A stretch of 64,000 bases of DNA, taken from contig NZ_JHAL01000002.1 of NCBI RefSeq assembly GCF_000738005.1, positions 186,001-250,000 on the forward strand, read 5' to 3'. The position numbers were made by a program, and so were the translations under genes. The notes beneath the pieces were generated by a model that was not told the origin of the DNA, did not search any database, and saw nothing but the letters and a program-made list of their open reading frames with translations. Source of the DNA: Bifidobacterium crudilactis. Lineage in GTDB: Bacteria > Actinomycetota > Actinomycetes > Actinomycetales > Bifidobacteriaceae. Below are positions 8,612-16,926 of the stretch, piece by piece (the stretch's first letter is position 1; each line of letters begins with the position of its first letter).

Positions 8612-9359
8612 CTTGGTCCTTTCCCGCTTGTACGAAGGCATCCATGATGCTCGTCACGTGAAAATGGTCTTTAACGTGTTCCGGGGAGCCTACGGCTATT
8701 GCCTCGCCCTGACGAATCATCATCAGGGTGTCCGCCTCCGCCGCATCCGCCATCACGTGGGTGGTGAGGATGATGGTGCGTCCCTGGTCGGCGATGCGGT
8801 GCAGCTCGCTCCAGAGTTCGCGGCGCAGCTCAGGGTCGATGCCGACGGTCGGCTCGTCCAGGATGAGCACCGGAGGGTCGCTGATGAGGGCGATTGCCAT
8901 CGAGAGACGCCGTTTCATACCTCCTGAGTAATTCGCCACCCTGCGGTCCAGCGCGTCCTCGAGGTGGACGACACGGGCGGCGCGCCTGGCCGCGTCGGCG
9001 AAATGACGTTTGTCGACGTGTTGAAGGGAGGCGAAGAATCTGAGATTCTCCATGCCGCTGAGATTCATGTACAGGGCGTCGGTCTGCGCCATAAAGCCGA
9101 TGTTGCCGAGTTCCTTTCGGTTGGGCATCGTCGTGCCGAGTACGCTCACCGAACCGGATTTGGGCGGCATCATGCCCATGATGGTGCTGATCAGGGTCGT
9201 TTTGCCGGAGCCGCTGGGGCCGATGAGAGCCAGTATCTCCCCGCGTCGTACCTCGACATCGATGCCACGGAGTACCACCGTTTTCCCGTATCCCTGCACC
9301 AACCGGGATACTGCAATCGACACCGATTCATGGTCCGGTGCCTTGGTACCGTTTTCCAT
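8589..9359 (-). CDS. ABC transporter ATP-binding protein
   Basis: The 256-residue ATPase carries Walker A GPSGSGKTT, the Q-loop (GFMAQTDALY), the signature YSGGMKRRLS, Walker B VLILDEPTVGIDP and the switch histidine in ILTTHVMAD, so it should be active. It energises the ABC-2 permease encoded next. The start MENGTKAPDHES at 9359 is preferred, because AGGAGG lies five bases upstream; the ATG just before it would be too close. It is the first gene of the exporter operon, and the presumed TetR operator lies about 50-70 bases upstream. Confidence 0.9.
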   Translation of the reverse strand: MENGTKAPDHESVSIAVSRLVQGYGKTVVLRGIDVEVRRGEILALIGPSGSGKTTLISTIMGMMPPKSGSVSVLGTTMPNRKELGNIGFMAQTDALYMNLSGMENLRFFASLQHVDKRHFADAARRAARVVHLEDALDRRVANYSGGMKRRLSMAIALISDPPVLILDEPTVGIDPELRRELWSELHRIADQGRTIILTTHVMADAAEADTLMMIRQGEAIAVGSPEHVKDHFHVTSIMDAFVQAGKDQDAHHSND

Positions 9360-9411
9360 CATCGCCTCCTGAATGAGTGAATTTTCGTGTTGTCGATACA
9401 TCGATTATTGG

Positions 9412-9429
9412 TGAGTGACAACTCACTCA
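9412..9429. promoter_or_regulatory. palindromic operator of the TetR-controlled exporter
   Basis: TGAGTGA (9412-9418), CAAC, TCACTCA (9423-9429) is a perfect 7-bp inverted repeat of the size TetR proteins bind. An extra half-site TGAGTGA lies at 9374-9380, close to the ribosome site of the ATPase gene. Confidence 0.7.
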
Positions 9430-9768
9430 TTCTTAGCACAACGCCTTCGGCTCGGCAAATATGTTCCGTCGGGGGAGTTTCGTCAGTTAACTGGTAAAAC
9501 GTTCTGATTTCCGGAGTTCTATCAGTGCACCGGCAACTGTGGGCGATTGCTGTCGCACCCTATGCGGCTGCCTGTGCTGAAATAAACCATTAATATAACC
9601 ACCCCGCTTCGTTACTGCTCCGTAACAGTGCGACCGTGATTCAACCGCACGGCTCTGCAAGAATTCACATCACGGAGGGGGATTCAGCGCACAATCGGCA
9701 CTCGGGAATGACGTGTTCGCGATGCCGTCGCCGCTGCTTCTCCACAACAGACAGAATCGGGGTTCGCA
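9430..9768. other. non-coding region between exporter operon and kinase gene
   Basis: No gene is seen. An AT-rich stretch near 9580-9600 (TTAATATAAC) may be a promoter -10 region for the rightward kinase gene, but no matching -35 is clear. Confidence 0.4.
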
Positions 9769-10836
9769 ATGTCAGAAGTTCTGCGCGTGCTTGATGAGCC
9801 GGAGCAGTCCGTCAGTCTCAATGCCTTCAGCAATCTCAGCAAGGGGGATCCTGCGCCCTTCTGGCTCTTCAGAGGAGTCTGCGCGTGCTGGGGTCTCGAC
9901 AACGCCACCACCACGCTTGACCTGATCACCGTCTCCGAGAACGCCACCTTCGTACTGCGCATCGACGGCAAGGACGAGGGCGTGGTAAGGGTGTCACAGC
10001 CCGGATACGTCGGCGGGCCCGAAGCCGTGGCCTCCGAGATCCTCTGGTTGAACTCTCTCCACGATGTCGAAGGGGTTAATCTCATCAACCCCGTGCCGAC
10101 CATTCGTGGGACCTTCGTGGGCACGGTGAGAGACGGCAACGGAGTCGGGTGGACGGTGATTTCCACCAAGTTCGTCACGGGAACGGTGCTTGAGGATATG
10201 GAGAATCCGGCTCCGTACTACACCACCATCGGAGCCTGGGCAGCAAAGTTCCACCAGCATTCCCGTTCTTGGGATGCACCGCGTGGCTTCAAACGGTTCA
10301 ACTGGGATATCTCCGACATGGTCGGCCCTTCTCCGCGCTGGGGACGCTGGGAGAACGCCTCTCTCAGCAACGAGGAACGGGCGGTCTGCGAGCAGGCCTT
10401 GTGGAAGGCGATGGATGTGGTGATGAAAACGCCACGGACCCAGCAGACATGGGGGCTCATCCACGCCGACCTGCGCCCCTCGAACATCATCAGGGATGCC
10501 GACGGCAAGCTCACCATCATCGACTTCGACGATGCCGGATACAGCTGGTATCTCTACGATTACGCCTCCTCGCTGAGCTTCATCGAACACATGCCGTATG
10601 CGCCGGAACTTGCCCGCTCCTGGGTCAAAGGCTACGAGCAGGTCGCCGGGGCATTCAGCGAGGACCAGCTTGAGGTGATGTCGGCGCTGTCGATGATTCG
10701 CCGACTGCAAATGCTCGGCTGGACGACGAACCACCGTGAGGATGCTCTTCCCGAAGAACTCGCCACCACACAGGCCAGCGGCTCCGTGCTCTGCGCACAG
10801 CGGTATCTGGAGGATTCGCGATGGCTTCTCAACTGA
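9769..10836 (+). CDS. APH-fold small-molecule kinase, likely ethanolamine/amino-alcohol kinase
   Basis: The 355-residue protein belongs to the aminoglycoside phosphotransferase/choline kinase fold. The catalytic loop is HADLRPSN with H232, D234 and N239, and the Mg-binding motif is IDFDDAG with D252 and D254. Both are intact. Antibiotic resistance is possible for the family but unlikely here, because the next genes are an ethanolamine-type permease and an AGXT2L-type phospho-lyase. In animals the same pairing (APH kinase plus class-III phospho-lyase) degrades hydroxylysine or phosphoethanolamine. The inferred role is phosphorylation of ethanolamine, or a close amino-alcohol, after uptake. A 203-base gap separates it from the permease. 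The ribosome site (CGGGG) is modest. Confidence 0.75.
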   Translation: MSEVLRVLDEPEQSVSLNAFSNLSKGDPAPFWLFRGVCACWGLDNATTTLDLITVSENATFVLRIDGKDEGVVRVSQPGYVGGPEAVASEILWLNSLHDVEGVNLINPVPTIRGTFVGTVRDGNGVGWTVISTKFVTGTVLEDMENPAPYYTTIGAWAAKFHQHSRSWDAPRGFKRFNWDISDMVGPSPRWGRWENASLSNEERAVCEQALWKAMDVVMKTPRTQQTWGLIHADLRPSNIIRDADGKLTIIDFDDAGYSWYLYDYASSLSFIEHMPYAPELARSWVKGYEQVAGAFSEDQLEVMSALSMIRRLQMLGWTTNHREDALPEELATTQASGSVLCAQRYLEDSRWLLN

Positions 10837-11039
10837 TAGCTCTCGGTGCGGGCGACTGTCTGGCCGATGACGCCTTCCGCTAGCGACCTGTTGGGAGAAA
10901 GTGCGCATCTGAGGGCTTCGGCATGCGGCACGGGCAACGAACAACTCCACCGACGGTGATGCGAACAGCTCCGCCAACGGTGACACGAACAAGCAGTATC
11001 GGCAGCATCAGCAAGGTATACAGAAAGAAGGTTCCGGAC

Positions 11040-12539
11040 ATGTCGACAACGACGACTCAGGAAACCAGCAAAGGTCTGGGTGGCGTCACCTACGTGACCA
11101 CGGACGAAGAATATTTCAAAAAACGGCAGTTGAAGCGCACCACAGGTGCTTTCGGACTATGGGCCATCGGCATCTCGGCCGTCATCTCCGGCGATTTCTC
11201 CGGCTGGAACGGCGGCATCGCCCAAGCGGGTTGGGGTGGCATGCTCATCGCCGCAGCGGTGGTGTACACGATGTATGTGCTGATGTTGAACGCCATCAGC
11301 GAGATGGCCTCGGCCATGCCGCACACCGGCGGCGCCTACTCCTTCGCCCGTGCGGCCATGGGACCCTGGGGCGGGTTCTTCACCGGTCTGGCCGAAACCA
11401 TCGAATACGTGATGACCGCCGCCGTGGTGGTCTACTTCTCATCGGCCTATGCGGATGCCATCGTCTCCGACCTCACCGGATATTCCTTGGACGCCCACGG
11501 GCTGATGTGGGTGTGGTGGCTGGCCCTGTACGTGATTTTCGTCGCGATCAACTGGGCAGGTGCGGAAACCTCGTTCAGATTCGCGCAGATTGTCTCCATC
11601 GCCGCCTTGGCCATTGTGGCTATCTTCGGCATAGGTGCCATCGTCGCAGGCAAAGTCGACTTCGGCAGTCTGCTGAATATTGCACCGAGTGCCGGAAACA
11701 CGCCATTCCTGCCCTTCGGCATCGGTGCGGTGTTCTATGCGATGCCATTCGCGATGTGGCTGTTCCTCGGCATCGAGCAGCTCCCGTTGGCCGCCGAGGA
11801 GGTTCGTGAACCGGAACGCAACATCCCGAAGTCCTCACGTCTGTGCATCTTCACTCTCGGTCTCTCCGCGCTGATTATCGTATTCCTCAACCCGGCCGTG
11901 GTCGGTTCCAAGGCGCTCGCGGCATCCGACGAACCATTGCTTGACGGGTATCGGGCCATTCTGCCCGGGAATCTCGCCGCGGTGCTCTCTGCCTTCGCGC
12001 TCATCGGTCTGCTGGCCTCGGTGCAGGGCATCATGTTCGCATACGGCCGCAACCTGTATTCGCTTTCACGCGCCGGCTATTACCCGGCGTTCCTGTCGCT
12101 GACCGGCAAGAAGAAGACGCCGTACTGGGGCCTGATCGTCGGCGCCGTCTTCGGATTCGCCGCACTGTTCATCGTGGCTTACGGTGGGCAGGGCGCAGGT
12201 TCGGTGGTGCTCAACATCGCGGTGTGGGGAGCGGTGCTCGCATACCTGCTGCAGATGATCTCCTATGTCATTCTCCGCAAGCGCATGCCGGATATCGAAC
12301 GACCCTTCGTGAGCCGATTCGGTGTGCCCGGCGCCGTGATTGCAGGTCTGGTATCGCTGGTGATTTTCATAGCCGTGCTGCTGAACCCCGATTATCGGCT
12401 GGCCGTGTATGTGATGGTCGTCATCTATGTGCTTGCCCTGATATTCTTCGCGGCATATGGACGCAAGCATCTCGTGCTCTCACCGGAGGAGGAGTTCGCC
12501 GCTTCGGGTGGGAAGGCCATCTACAAAACCGAAGAGTAG
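11040..12539 (+). CDS. APC-family amino acid/ethanolamine permease
   Basis: The 499-residue permease has about twelve membrane helices. It carries stretches typical of the ethanolamine permease branch of the APC superfamily: VISGDFSGWN in helix 1, AMPHTGGAYSFARAAMG, and FAMWLFLGIEQLPLAAEE followed by PERNIPKS. The cytosolic C-terminus is short. The start MSTTTTQETSKG at 11040 follows GAAGG; a longer frame upstream (from 10923) is low-complexity and lacks a ribosome site. It sits between the APH kinase and the phospho-lyase on the same strand, with only 67 bases to the latter. This supports import of the substrate they metabolise. Confidence 0.82.
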   Translation: MSTTTTQETSKGLGGVTYVTTDEEYFKKRQLKRTTGAFGLWAIGISAVISGDFSGWNGGIAQAGWGGMLIAAAVVYTMYVLMLNAISEMASAMPHTGGAYSFARAAMGPWGGFFTGLAETIEYVMTAAVVVYFSSAYADAIVSDLTGYSLDAHGLMWVWWLALYVIFVAINWAGAETSFRFAQIVSIAALAIVAIFGIGAIVAGKVDFGSLLNIAPSAGNTPFLPFGIGAVFYAMPFAMWLFLGIEQLPLAAEEVREPERNIPKSSRLCIFTLGLSALIIVFLNPAVVGSKALAASDEPLLDGYRAILPGNLAAVLSAFALIGLLASVQGIMFAYGRNLYSLSRAGYYPAFLSLTGKKKTPYWGLIVGAVFGFAALFIVAYGGQGAGSVVLNIAVWGAVLAYLLQMISYVILRKRMPDIERPFVSRFGVPGAVIAGLVSLVIFIAVLLNPDYRLAVYVMVVIYVLALIFFAAYGRKHLVLSPEEEFAASGGKAIYKTEE

Positions 12540-12606
12540 ACGATACACCCGGGATGACCGGAATAGTCAGAACACCAACAGAAATCATTACGACAAAGAA
12601 GGAAAC

Positions 12607-13971
12607 ATGGCAGTTCGCTCGACGATTATGGATACGAATAGCTTCCGACCCGGCATGGAAGAGGGCCTCGACCCCGAGACGCGAAAAATGGCGCATGAGC
12701 GTGAGGTTCTGGGACCGGCGTATCGCCTGTTCTACCGTAAACCGGTGCATCTGGTTCGGGGCAAAGGCAGCCATCTCTGGGATGCCGACGGCGTCGAATA
12801 CCTCGATGTCTACAACAACGTCGCTTCCGTAGGGCATTGTCATCCCCGAGTCGTCGAAGCCATCACGCGTCAGGCTTCGATGCTCAACACCCATACCCGC
12901 TATCTGCACGAGAACGTGCTCGGATACGCCGAGGACATCCTTTCGACGATGCCCGACGAAGTCAACCGCATCATGTTCCAGTGCACCGGTTCGGAAGCCA
13001 ATGACCTGGCGATTCGTGTGGCGCAGACCTACACCGGCGGTGAGGGTGTTATCGTCACGCACGAGGCGTATCACGGCAATTCGGCACTGACGTCCAAACT
13101 GTCGCCTGCGCTGGGAACAGCTCAGACGCTCGGATTGACCATGCGCATGATTCCCACTCCCGACACCTACCGTGTCGATATCGACGGCAAAACCGCAGGG
13201 GAGTGCTCCGCAGAGGTGTTCGGCGCGTGGATGGCCGAGGAGCTGAGGAAGCAGGTCGAGGATATGCGTCGACACGGCATTCCCTTCGCGGCATTCCTCG
13301 CGGACTCGATATTCTCCTCGGACGGTGTGTACCCGGGGCCTGTCGGCTATCTCAAACCGGTGATCGACATGGTGCACAAACTCGGCGGGGTGTTCATCGC
13401 CGACGAGGTGCAACCGGGCTTCACCCGTACAGGGGATGCCTTCTGGGGTTTCCAACGCCATGGTGTAGTGCCCGATCTGGTGACCTCGGGCAAGCCCATG
13501 GCCAATGGTCTGCCGACCTCGCTGATGGCCGCCCGGGCCGAAGTGCTGGAACCCTTCGCCGGGTCGATTCCCTATTTCAACACCTTCGGAGGGAATCCCG
13601 TCTGCATGGCGGCATCTCAGGCGACGCTCGACGTGATGCGCGACGAGGACACCATGGGCAATGCCAAGAAGGTCGGCGGCATCTTCATGCAGGCTCTGCG
13701 TGGATTCCAGGCGGAACACCCCTGCATCGGGGACTTGCGCGGAACCGGCCTGTACATCGCCTGCGAAATCGTCAAACCCGCCACCAAGGAAGCCGATCAG
13801 CAGACCGCGCTGGATATTCTCGAAACGCTGCGCGACAATCACGTGCTCACCTCGGTGTGCGGACGATACGGCAACATCCTGAAGCTGCGCCCGCCGCTGG
13901 TGTTCAGCGAAGCCGACGTGGATTGGTTCTCCGACGCTTTCGGCAAGACCCTCAAGCAATTGGGGCTGTAG
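12607..13971 (+). CDS. class-III PLP enzyme of the AGXT2L type, likely ethanolamine-phosphate phospho-lyase
   Basis: The 454-residue PLP enzyme has the class-III aminotransferase fold. The Schiff-base lysine is K296 in TSGKPMANG, and GSEAND, AYHGN, ADEVQPGFTRTG and YFNTFGGNPVCMA are all present. The pattern matches the AGXT2/AGXT2L branch rather than ornithine or GABA aminotransferases, especially NNVASVGHCHP, PTPDTYR and GKPMxNG. AGXT2L enzymes do not transaminate: they eliminate phosphate and ammonia from phosphoethanolamine (giving acetaldehyde) or from phosphohydroxylysine. With the adjacent kinase and permease that is the best reading. An ordinary omega-aminotransferase is the alternative. 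The start follows AAGGAAAC; the frame upstream lacks support. Confidence 0.8.
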   Translation: MAVRSTIMDTNSFRPGMEEGLDPETRKMAHEREVLGPAYRLFYRKPVHLVRGKGSHLWDADGVEYLDVYNNVASVGHCHPRVVEAITRQASMLNTHTRYLHENVLGYAEDILSTMPDEVNRIMFQCTGSEANDLAIRVAQTYTGGEGVIVTHEAYHGNSALTSKLSPALGTAQTLGLTMRMIPTPDTYRVDIDGKTAGECSAEVFGAWMAEELRKQVEDMRRHGIPFAAFLADSIFSSDGVYPGPVGYLKPVIDMVHKLGGVFIADEVQPGFTRTGDAFWGFQRHGVVPDLVTSGKPMANGLPTSLMAARAEVLEPFAGSIPYFNTFGGNPVCMAASQATLDVMRDEDTMGNAKKVGGIFMQALRGFQAEHPCIGDLRGTGLYIACEIVKPATKEADQQTALDILETLRDNHVLTSVCGRYGNILKLRPPLVFSEADVDWFSDAFGKTLKQLGL

Positions 13972-14220
13972 GTCGGACTTTGACTCCGGGCTGTGACGGC
14001 AGCAGCGATGCAGCTGGCAGAGCGGTTGACATCGTCGACCTGAAATATTCATCGCTTATCCTTGCCCTGTGACAGGACACGCGAGTGCCGTTTGCCATGG
14101 CCTTCTCGGTGACGGCGCTCCGTGGTGGCGAGGACATGCCGGAAGGGATGCGGGACTCAGAACGACCGCCGCCGGAAACGCACGGTGTCCAAGGCGGGAG
14201 ATGGGAAGGGGAAGAATCAC

Positions 14221-15051
14221 ATGTCAGCATCGGCATCTGCTCCGAACCCGGAATCCGCAACTGCTTCGCGAGGGCAGGTGGCGCGCGCCAACCGCTCCGA
14301 CACCATACGACTGCTGAGAACGGTGATTCAGGAGCGTGAACTCCTGCCAGGCGAGCGTCTGGGCTCCGAGCGTCAGATCGCATCCCAACTGGGCGTCACG
14401 CGAGCGGATCTGAGAATCGCGCTCGCGGCTTTGGAATCAAGTCATGAGGTGCTTCGACGAATCGGCAGGGGTGGGGGCATCATCGTTTCGGACAGCCGGT
14501 TGGAACGCAATATCAACACGGTCGAGTCCTTGCCGATTATCGCCCGCAGACAGGGGCGAATCCTCAAATCCGATGTGGTCTCCGCGATGATAGCCCCTGC
14601 AACGTGCTCCGACGTCAGATTGTTGGGACTTGATAGAGTCGCTTCCGGTGCCGTACGCAACATCTTCGACATCACCCGTGTGCGGTATGTGGATGGAACC
14701 CCGTTGTCCTTGGAAATCAGCCATCTGCCCGCAGACCTGTTCCCGGGCTTCCTGACGAAGGACCTCACCACTTCCTTCTATGCCCGATTCGCCGACGAGT
14801 ACGGAATTCATCCTGCCGTGGTGGATGAGACCTTGGAGTCCATCATCCCCAGCAAACGGCAGGCCGAACTGCTGCGAGTGGATGAGGGCACGCCCCTGAT
14901 GCGTATTCGCAGAGTCGCACGCACGCAGGAAGGCAGACCCTTCGAAAGGGCGACCGATGTCTATGTGGCATCTCGGATGCGCTTCACGATGCACCATTCC
15001 GGCTATGTGCGGCTGTCCGCCACCGTTCCGCAAGAGCCGAAGCAAGGCTGA
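14221..15051 (+). CDS. GntR-family (HutC/UTRA) transcriptional regulator
   Basis: The 276-residue regulator has an N-terminal winged helix at about residues 20-85 (TIRLLRTVIQERELLPGERL, SERQIASQLGVTRADLRIAL) and a C-terminal UTRA ligand domain at about 105-255 (FDITRVRYVDGTPLSLEISHLP; RRVARTQEGRPFERATDVY). HutC/UTRA regulators usually sense the pathway substrate or a phosphorylated intermediate and repress the neighbouring operon. It is the last gene of the kinase-permease-lyase cluster, 249 bases after the lyase. The start MSASAS at 14221 follows GGGAAGGGGAAG; the longer upstream frame looks non-coding. Confidence 0.85.
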   Translation: MSASASAPNPESATASRGQVARANRSDTIRLLRTVIQERELLPGERLGSERQIASQLGVTRADLRIALAALESSHEVLRRIGRGGGIIVSDSRLERNINTVESLPIIARRQGRILKSDVVSAMIAPATCSDVRLLGLDRVASGAVRNIFDITRVRYVDGTPLSLEISHLPADLFPGFLTKDLTTSFYARFADEYGIHPAVVDETLESIIPSKRQAELLRVDEGTPLMRIRRVARTQEGRPFERATDVYVASRMRFTMHHSGYVRLSATVPQEPKQG

Positions 15052-15221
15052 AGGTGTGCGGTACCTCGCATCCACGGTATGCGAGTGCGCAATGCTCTGC
15101 AGCTGCATCGTGATGTTCGACGTGCTATGCCGGTGTTGCAAACTCTCGCCTATCATGCACTGTTCGCATGGTTTCCAGCGCGATAAAGGGGCCTTAGCAG
15201 GGGTCTCGATATGATAAGCGC

Positions 15222-15827
15222 ATGCGCAATGTGATATTCGACTTCTGCGGGGTCCTCCTGGATTGGCGGCCTCGACTCACGCTCGAAGGCCAATATCCCC
15301 AAGGGGTGATTGACATGTTCTTCGATACGGCTGACCCGCGTGGCTTCGACTATTATGACCGCAAGTCGGACGAAGGATGGAGTCAGGAACGCATACTCAA
15401 GGAATACGAGGAATCTCACGGTCCTGCGGTGGCATGGGTGTTTCGTACCTACTTCGAGCATTTCGAGAAGTCCCTGTACGGCATGATGCCCGGGATGCCG
15501 GAGCTGATGCGTGAACTCGAGGCCCGAGGGGTGCAGCTGTGGGGTCTCACCAACTTCACCGCAGAATACGTCGATGCCGTTCGTGCGAAGTTCCCTGAAT
15601 TCGGACTCTTGCGGGATGTGGTGGTCTCGGCGGAAGTATCGCTGGCCAAGCCTGATGCGCGAATATATGAGTTCGCCGCCAGGCGTTTCGGCGTCGAAAC
15701 CGACACCTGCATCTTCGTGGACGATACTCCGGAAAACGTCGATGGAGCACGTACAGCCGGCATGCAGGCCATCCACTTCACCGATGCCGAAACCCTCCGT
15801 ACCCAGCTGCTGTCTGCCCTGGAATAG
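15222..15827 (+). CDS. HAD-superfamily phosphatase (YihX/IA-like)
   Basis: The 201-residue protein has HAD motif I as DFCGVLLDW (nucleophile D7), motif II LTNFTAEY, motif III lysine in SLAKPDARIY and motif IV VDDTPENVDGA. These are all present, so it should be an active phosphatase. The DFCGVL form and overall length resemble glucose-1-phosphatase YihX-like proteins; the real substrate is unknown. The gene is single. Its TAG stop overlaps the first base of a family A palindrome, so the palindrome becomes the 3' end structure of this mRNA. Confidence 0.85.
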   Translation: MRNVIFDFCGVLLDWRPRLTLEGQYPQGVIDMFFDTADPRGFDYYDRKSDEGWSQERILKEYEESHGPAVAWVFRTYFEHFEKSLYGMMPGMPELMRELEARGVQLWGLTNFTAEYVDAVRAKFPEFGLLRDVVVSAEVSLAKPDARIYEFAARRFGVETDTCIFVDDTPENVDGARTAGMQAIHFTDAETLRTQLLSALE

Positions 15828-15897
15828 ATAACTGCACTACAAGGACAGCTTTTTCCTGGAATTATCACGAAATTGCTGTCCTTGTAGTGCAGTTATC
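15827..15897. repeat. family A palindromic repeat, copy 2 (compensated variant)
   Basis: This 71-bp palindrome has arms 15827-15849 and 15875-15897. Compared with the other four copies, base 14 of the left arm is C instead of A and the mirrored base in the right arm is G instead of T, so pairing stays perfect. The central loop is nearly the same as in copy 3. Confidence 0.92.
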
Positions 15898-15983
15898 CCA
15901 ATTTCAAGGAGTTGGTTGAATATCATACGATGCGTCTACTGTATTCTTGGGTGCCACAGCTGCGGATCTGCCGGAGGAATACG

Positions 15984-16595
15984 ATGTCGAAACTGTTTGA
16001 TCAGGAGAATCCTGTATTCAAGACCATGAGTGTGGTGTTCAGTCTGATTCACCTGAATCTGCTCACTTTGGTATGTTCCCTGCCTATTTTCACCGCAGGG
16101 GCGGCGTTTACCGCAATGCACCGCGTGCTGTGGAGGTTGGTGCGCCATGAGGAAACATATATCACGAAAGAGTTCCTCGATGCGTTTCGGAGGAACTTCA
16201 AGCAGGCCTCCGTGCTGTGGTTGTGCGCACTGCTGTCCTTCGTGGTTTTGGGCGTGGATATATGGGTTGTACGGGTGTCCTCTTCCGGTGTCCAGCATGC
16301 AGCAGTGTCTATGCTGGTGATTGTTACAGGCGTGGTATGCGCATTTTTCCAGTATTCGTTTATTCTGCTGTCTCGCTACGAGTATTCCTTACCGATGATC
16401 GTGAGGAACGCCGCTTTGCTGATGCTTGGGTATTTTCCAAGAACCTTGGGTATGCTTCTTGTCCTTGCTTGCTTCGGTGGAGTGTACGCGATCGTGGGCG
16501 TTCAGGCGATTCCCCTGGTGCTCTTGTCGGGTGTTGCGCTGCCGCAATATCTCTGTGCGTTGCTCTATGAACCGATTCTCAAGAAGCTTGGCTAA
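15984..16595 (+). CDS. YesL/DUF624 family membrane protein
   Basis: The 203-residue protein has about five membrane helices and opens with MSKLFDQENPVFKTMSVVF, then LIHLNLLTLVCSLPIFTAGAA, the hallmark start of the YesL (DUF624) family. These proteins are found beside CUT1 sugar transporters; their biochemical role is not established. The ATG at 15984 follows GGAGG. Here it lies 330 bases before a CUT1 binding-protein gene on the same strand, consistent with that association, though the binding-protein gene has its own promoter. Confidence 0.85.
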   Translation: MSKLFDQENPVFKTMSVVFSLIHLNLLTLVCSLPIFTAGAAFTAMHRVLWRLVRHEETYITKEFLDAFRRNFKQASVLWLCALLSFVVLGVDIWVVRVSSSGVQHAAVSMLVIVTGVVCAFFQYSFILLSRYEYSLPMIVRNAALLMLGYFPRTLGMLLVLACFGGVYAIVGVQAIPLVLLSGVALPQYLCALLYEPILKKLG

Positions 16596-16787
16596 TTCTG
16601 CGGAAGGTTAGTTGTTTCGGCTGCACGCCGCTTCTTACGCCTCTTGGTGATGTCAAAAAATGACTTGAAAACACCTCAGATGAGTGTTGGCAATATCGGA
16701 GATGGTGTTACGGCCTGAAATGGAATGCCGGACCTACGGTAAGTCAGGATACAGAGGCCCTAGAACACATTCGATAAATTATACAAA
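16596..16787. other. non-coding stretch before the CUT1 promoter
   Basis: This is part of a 330-base gap between the YesL gene and the binding-protein gene. Nothing gene-like is seen here; the promoter and operator follow at 16788-16829. Confidence 0.5.
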
Positions 16788-16829
16788 TTGACAAAACTAC
16801 GATAATGCGTTAATTTCGAACCGGTTCGA
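16788..16829 (+). promoter_or_regulatory. promoter with overlapping LacI-type operator for the CUT1 transporter
   Basis: TTGACA (16788-16793), 17 bases, TAATTT (16811-16816) form a promoter. The -10 box runs directly into a perfect 14-bp palindrome TCGAACCGGTTCGA (16816-16829) with a central CG, the form bound by LacI-family sugar repressors. This position would block initiation. Confidence 0.7.
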
Positions 16830-16926
16830 TATTGAGAGAAGAAGCACGAATTATCAATCATGTAATTCCTTCGTCTCCGGTCAGCCCCTTGAACAGCAAT
16901 GTTGCTCGTAGAGAAAGGTACACCCC

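Noticed and set aside
9769..10836. Antibiotic (aminoglycoside) resistance kinase
   Set aside because: The fold fits, but the gene neighbourhood (ethanolamine-type permease, AGXT2L-type lyase, UTRA regulator) makes a catabolic kinase far more likely.
12421..14052. A 543-codon open frame on the minus strand opposite the PLP phospho-lyase gene
   Set aside because: It is rich in His/Gly/Arg patterns with no recognisable domain, and the plus strand carries a clear PLP enzyme. It is a reading-frame shadow of GC-rich coding sequence.
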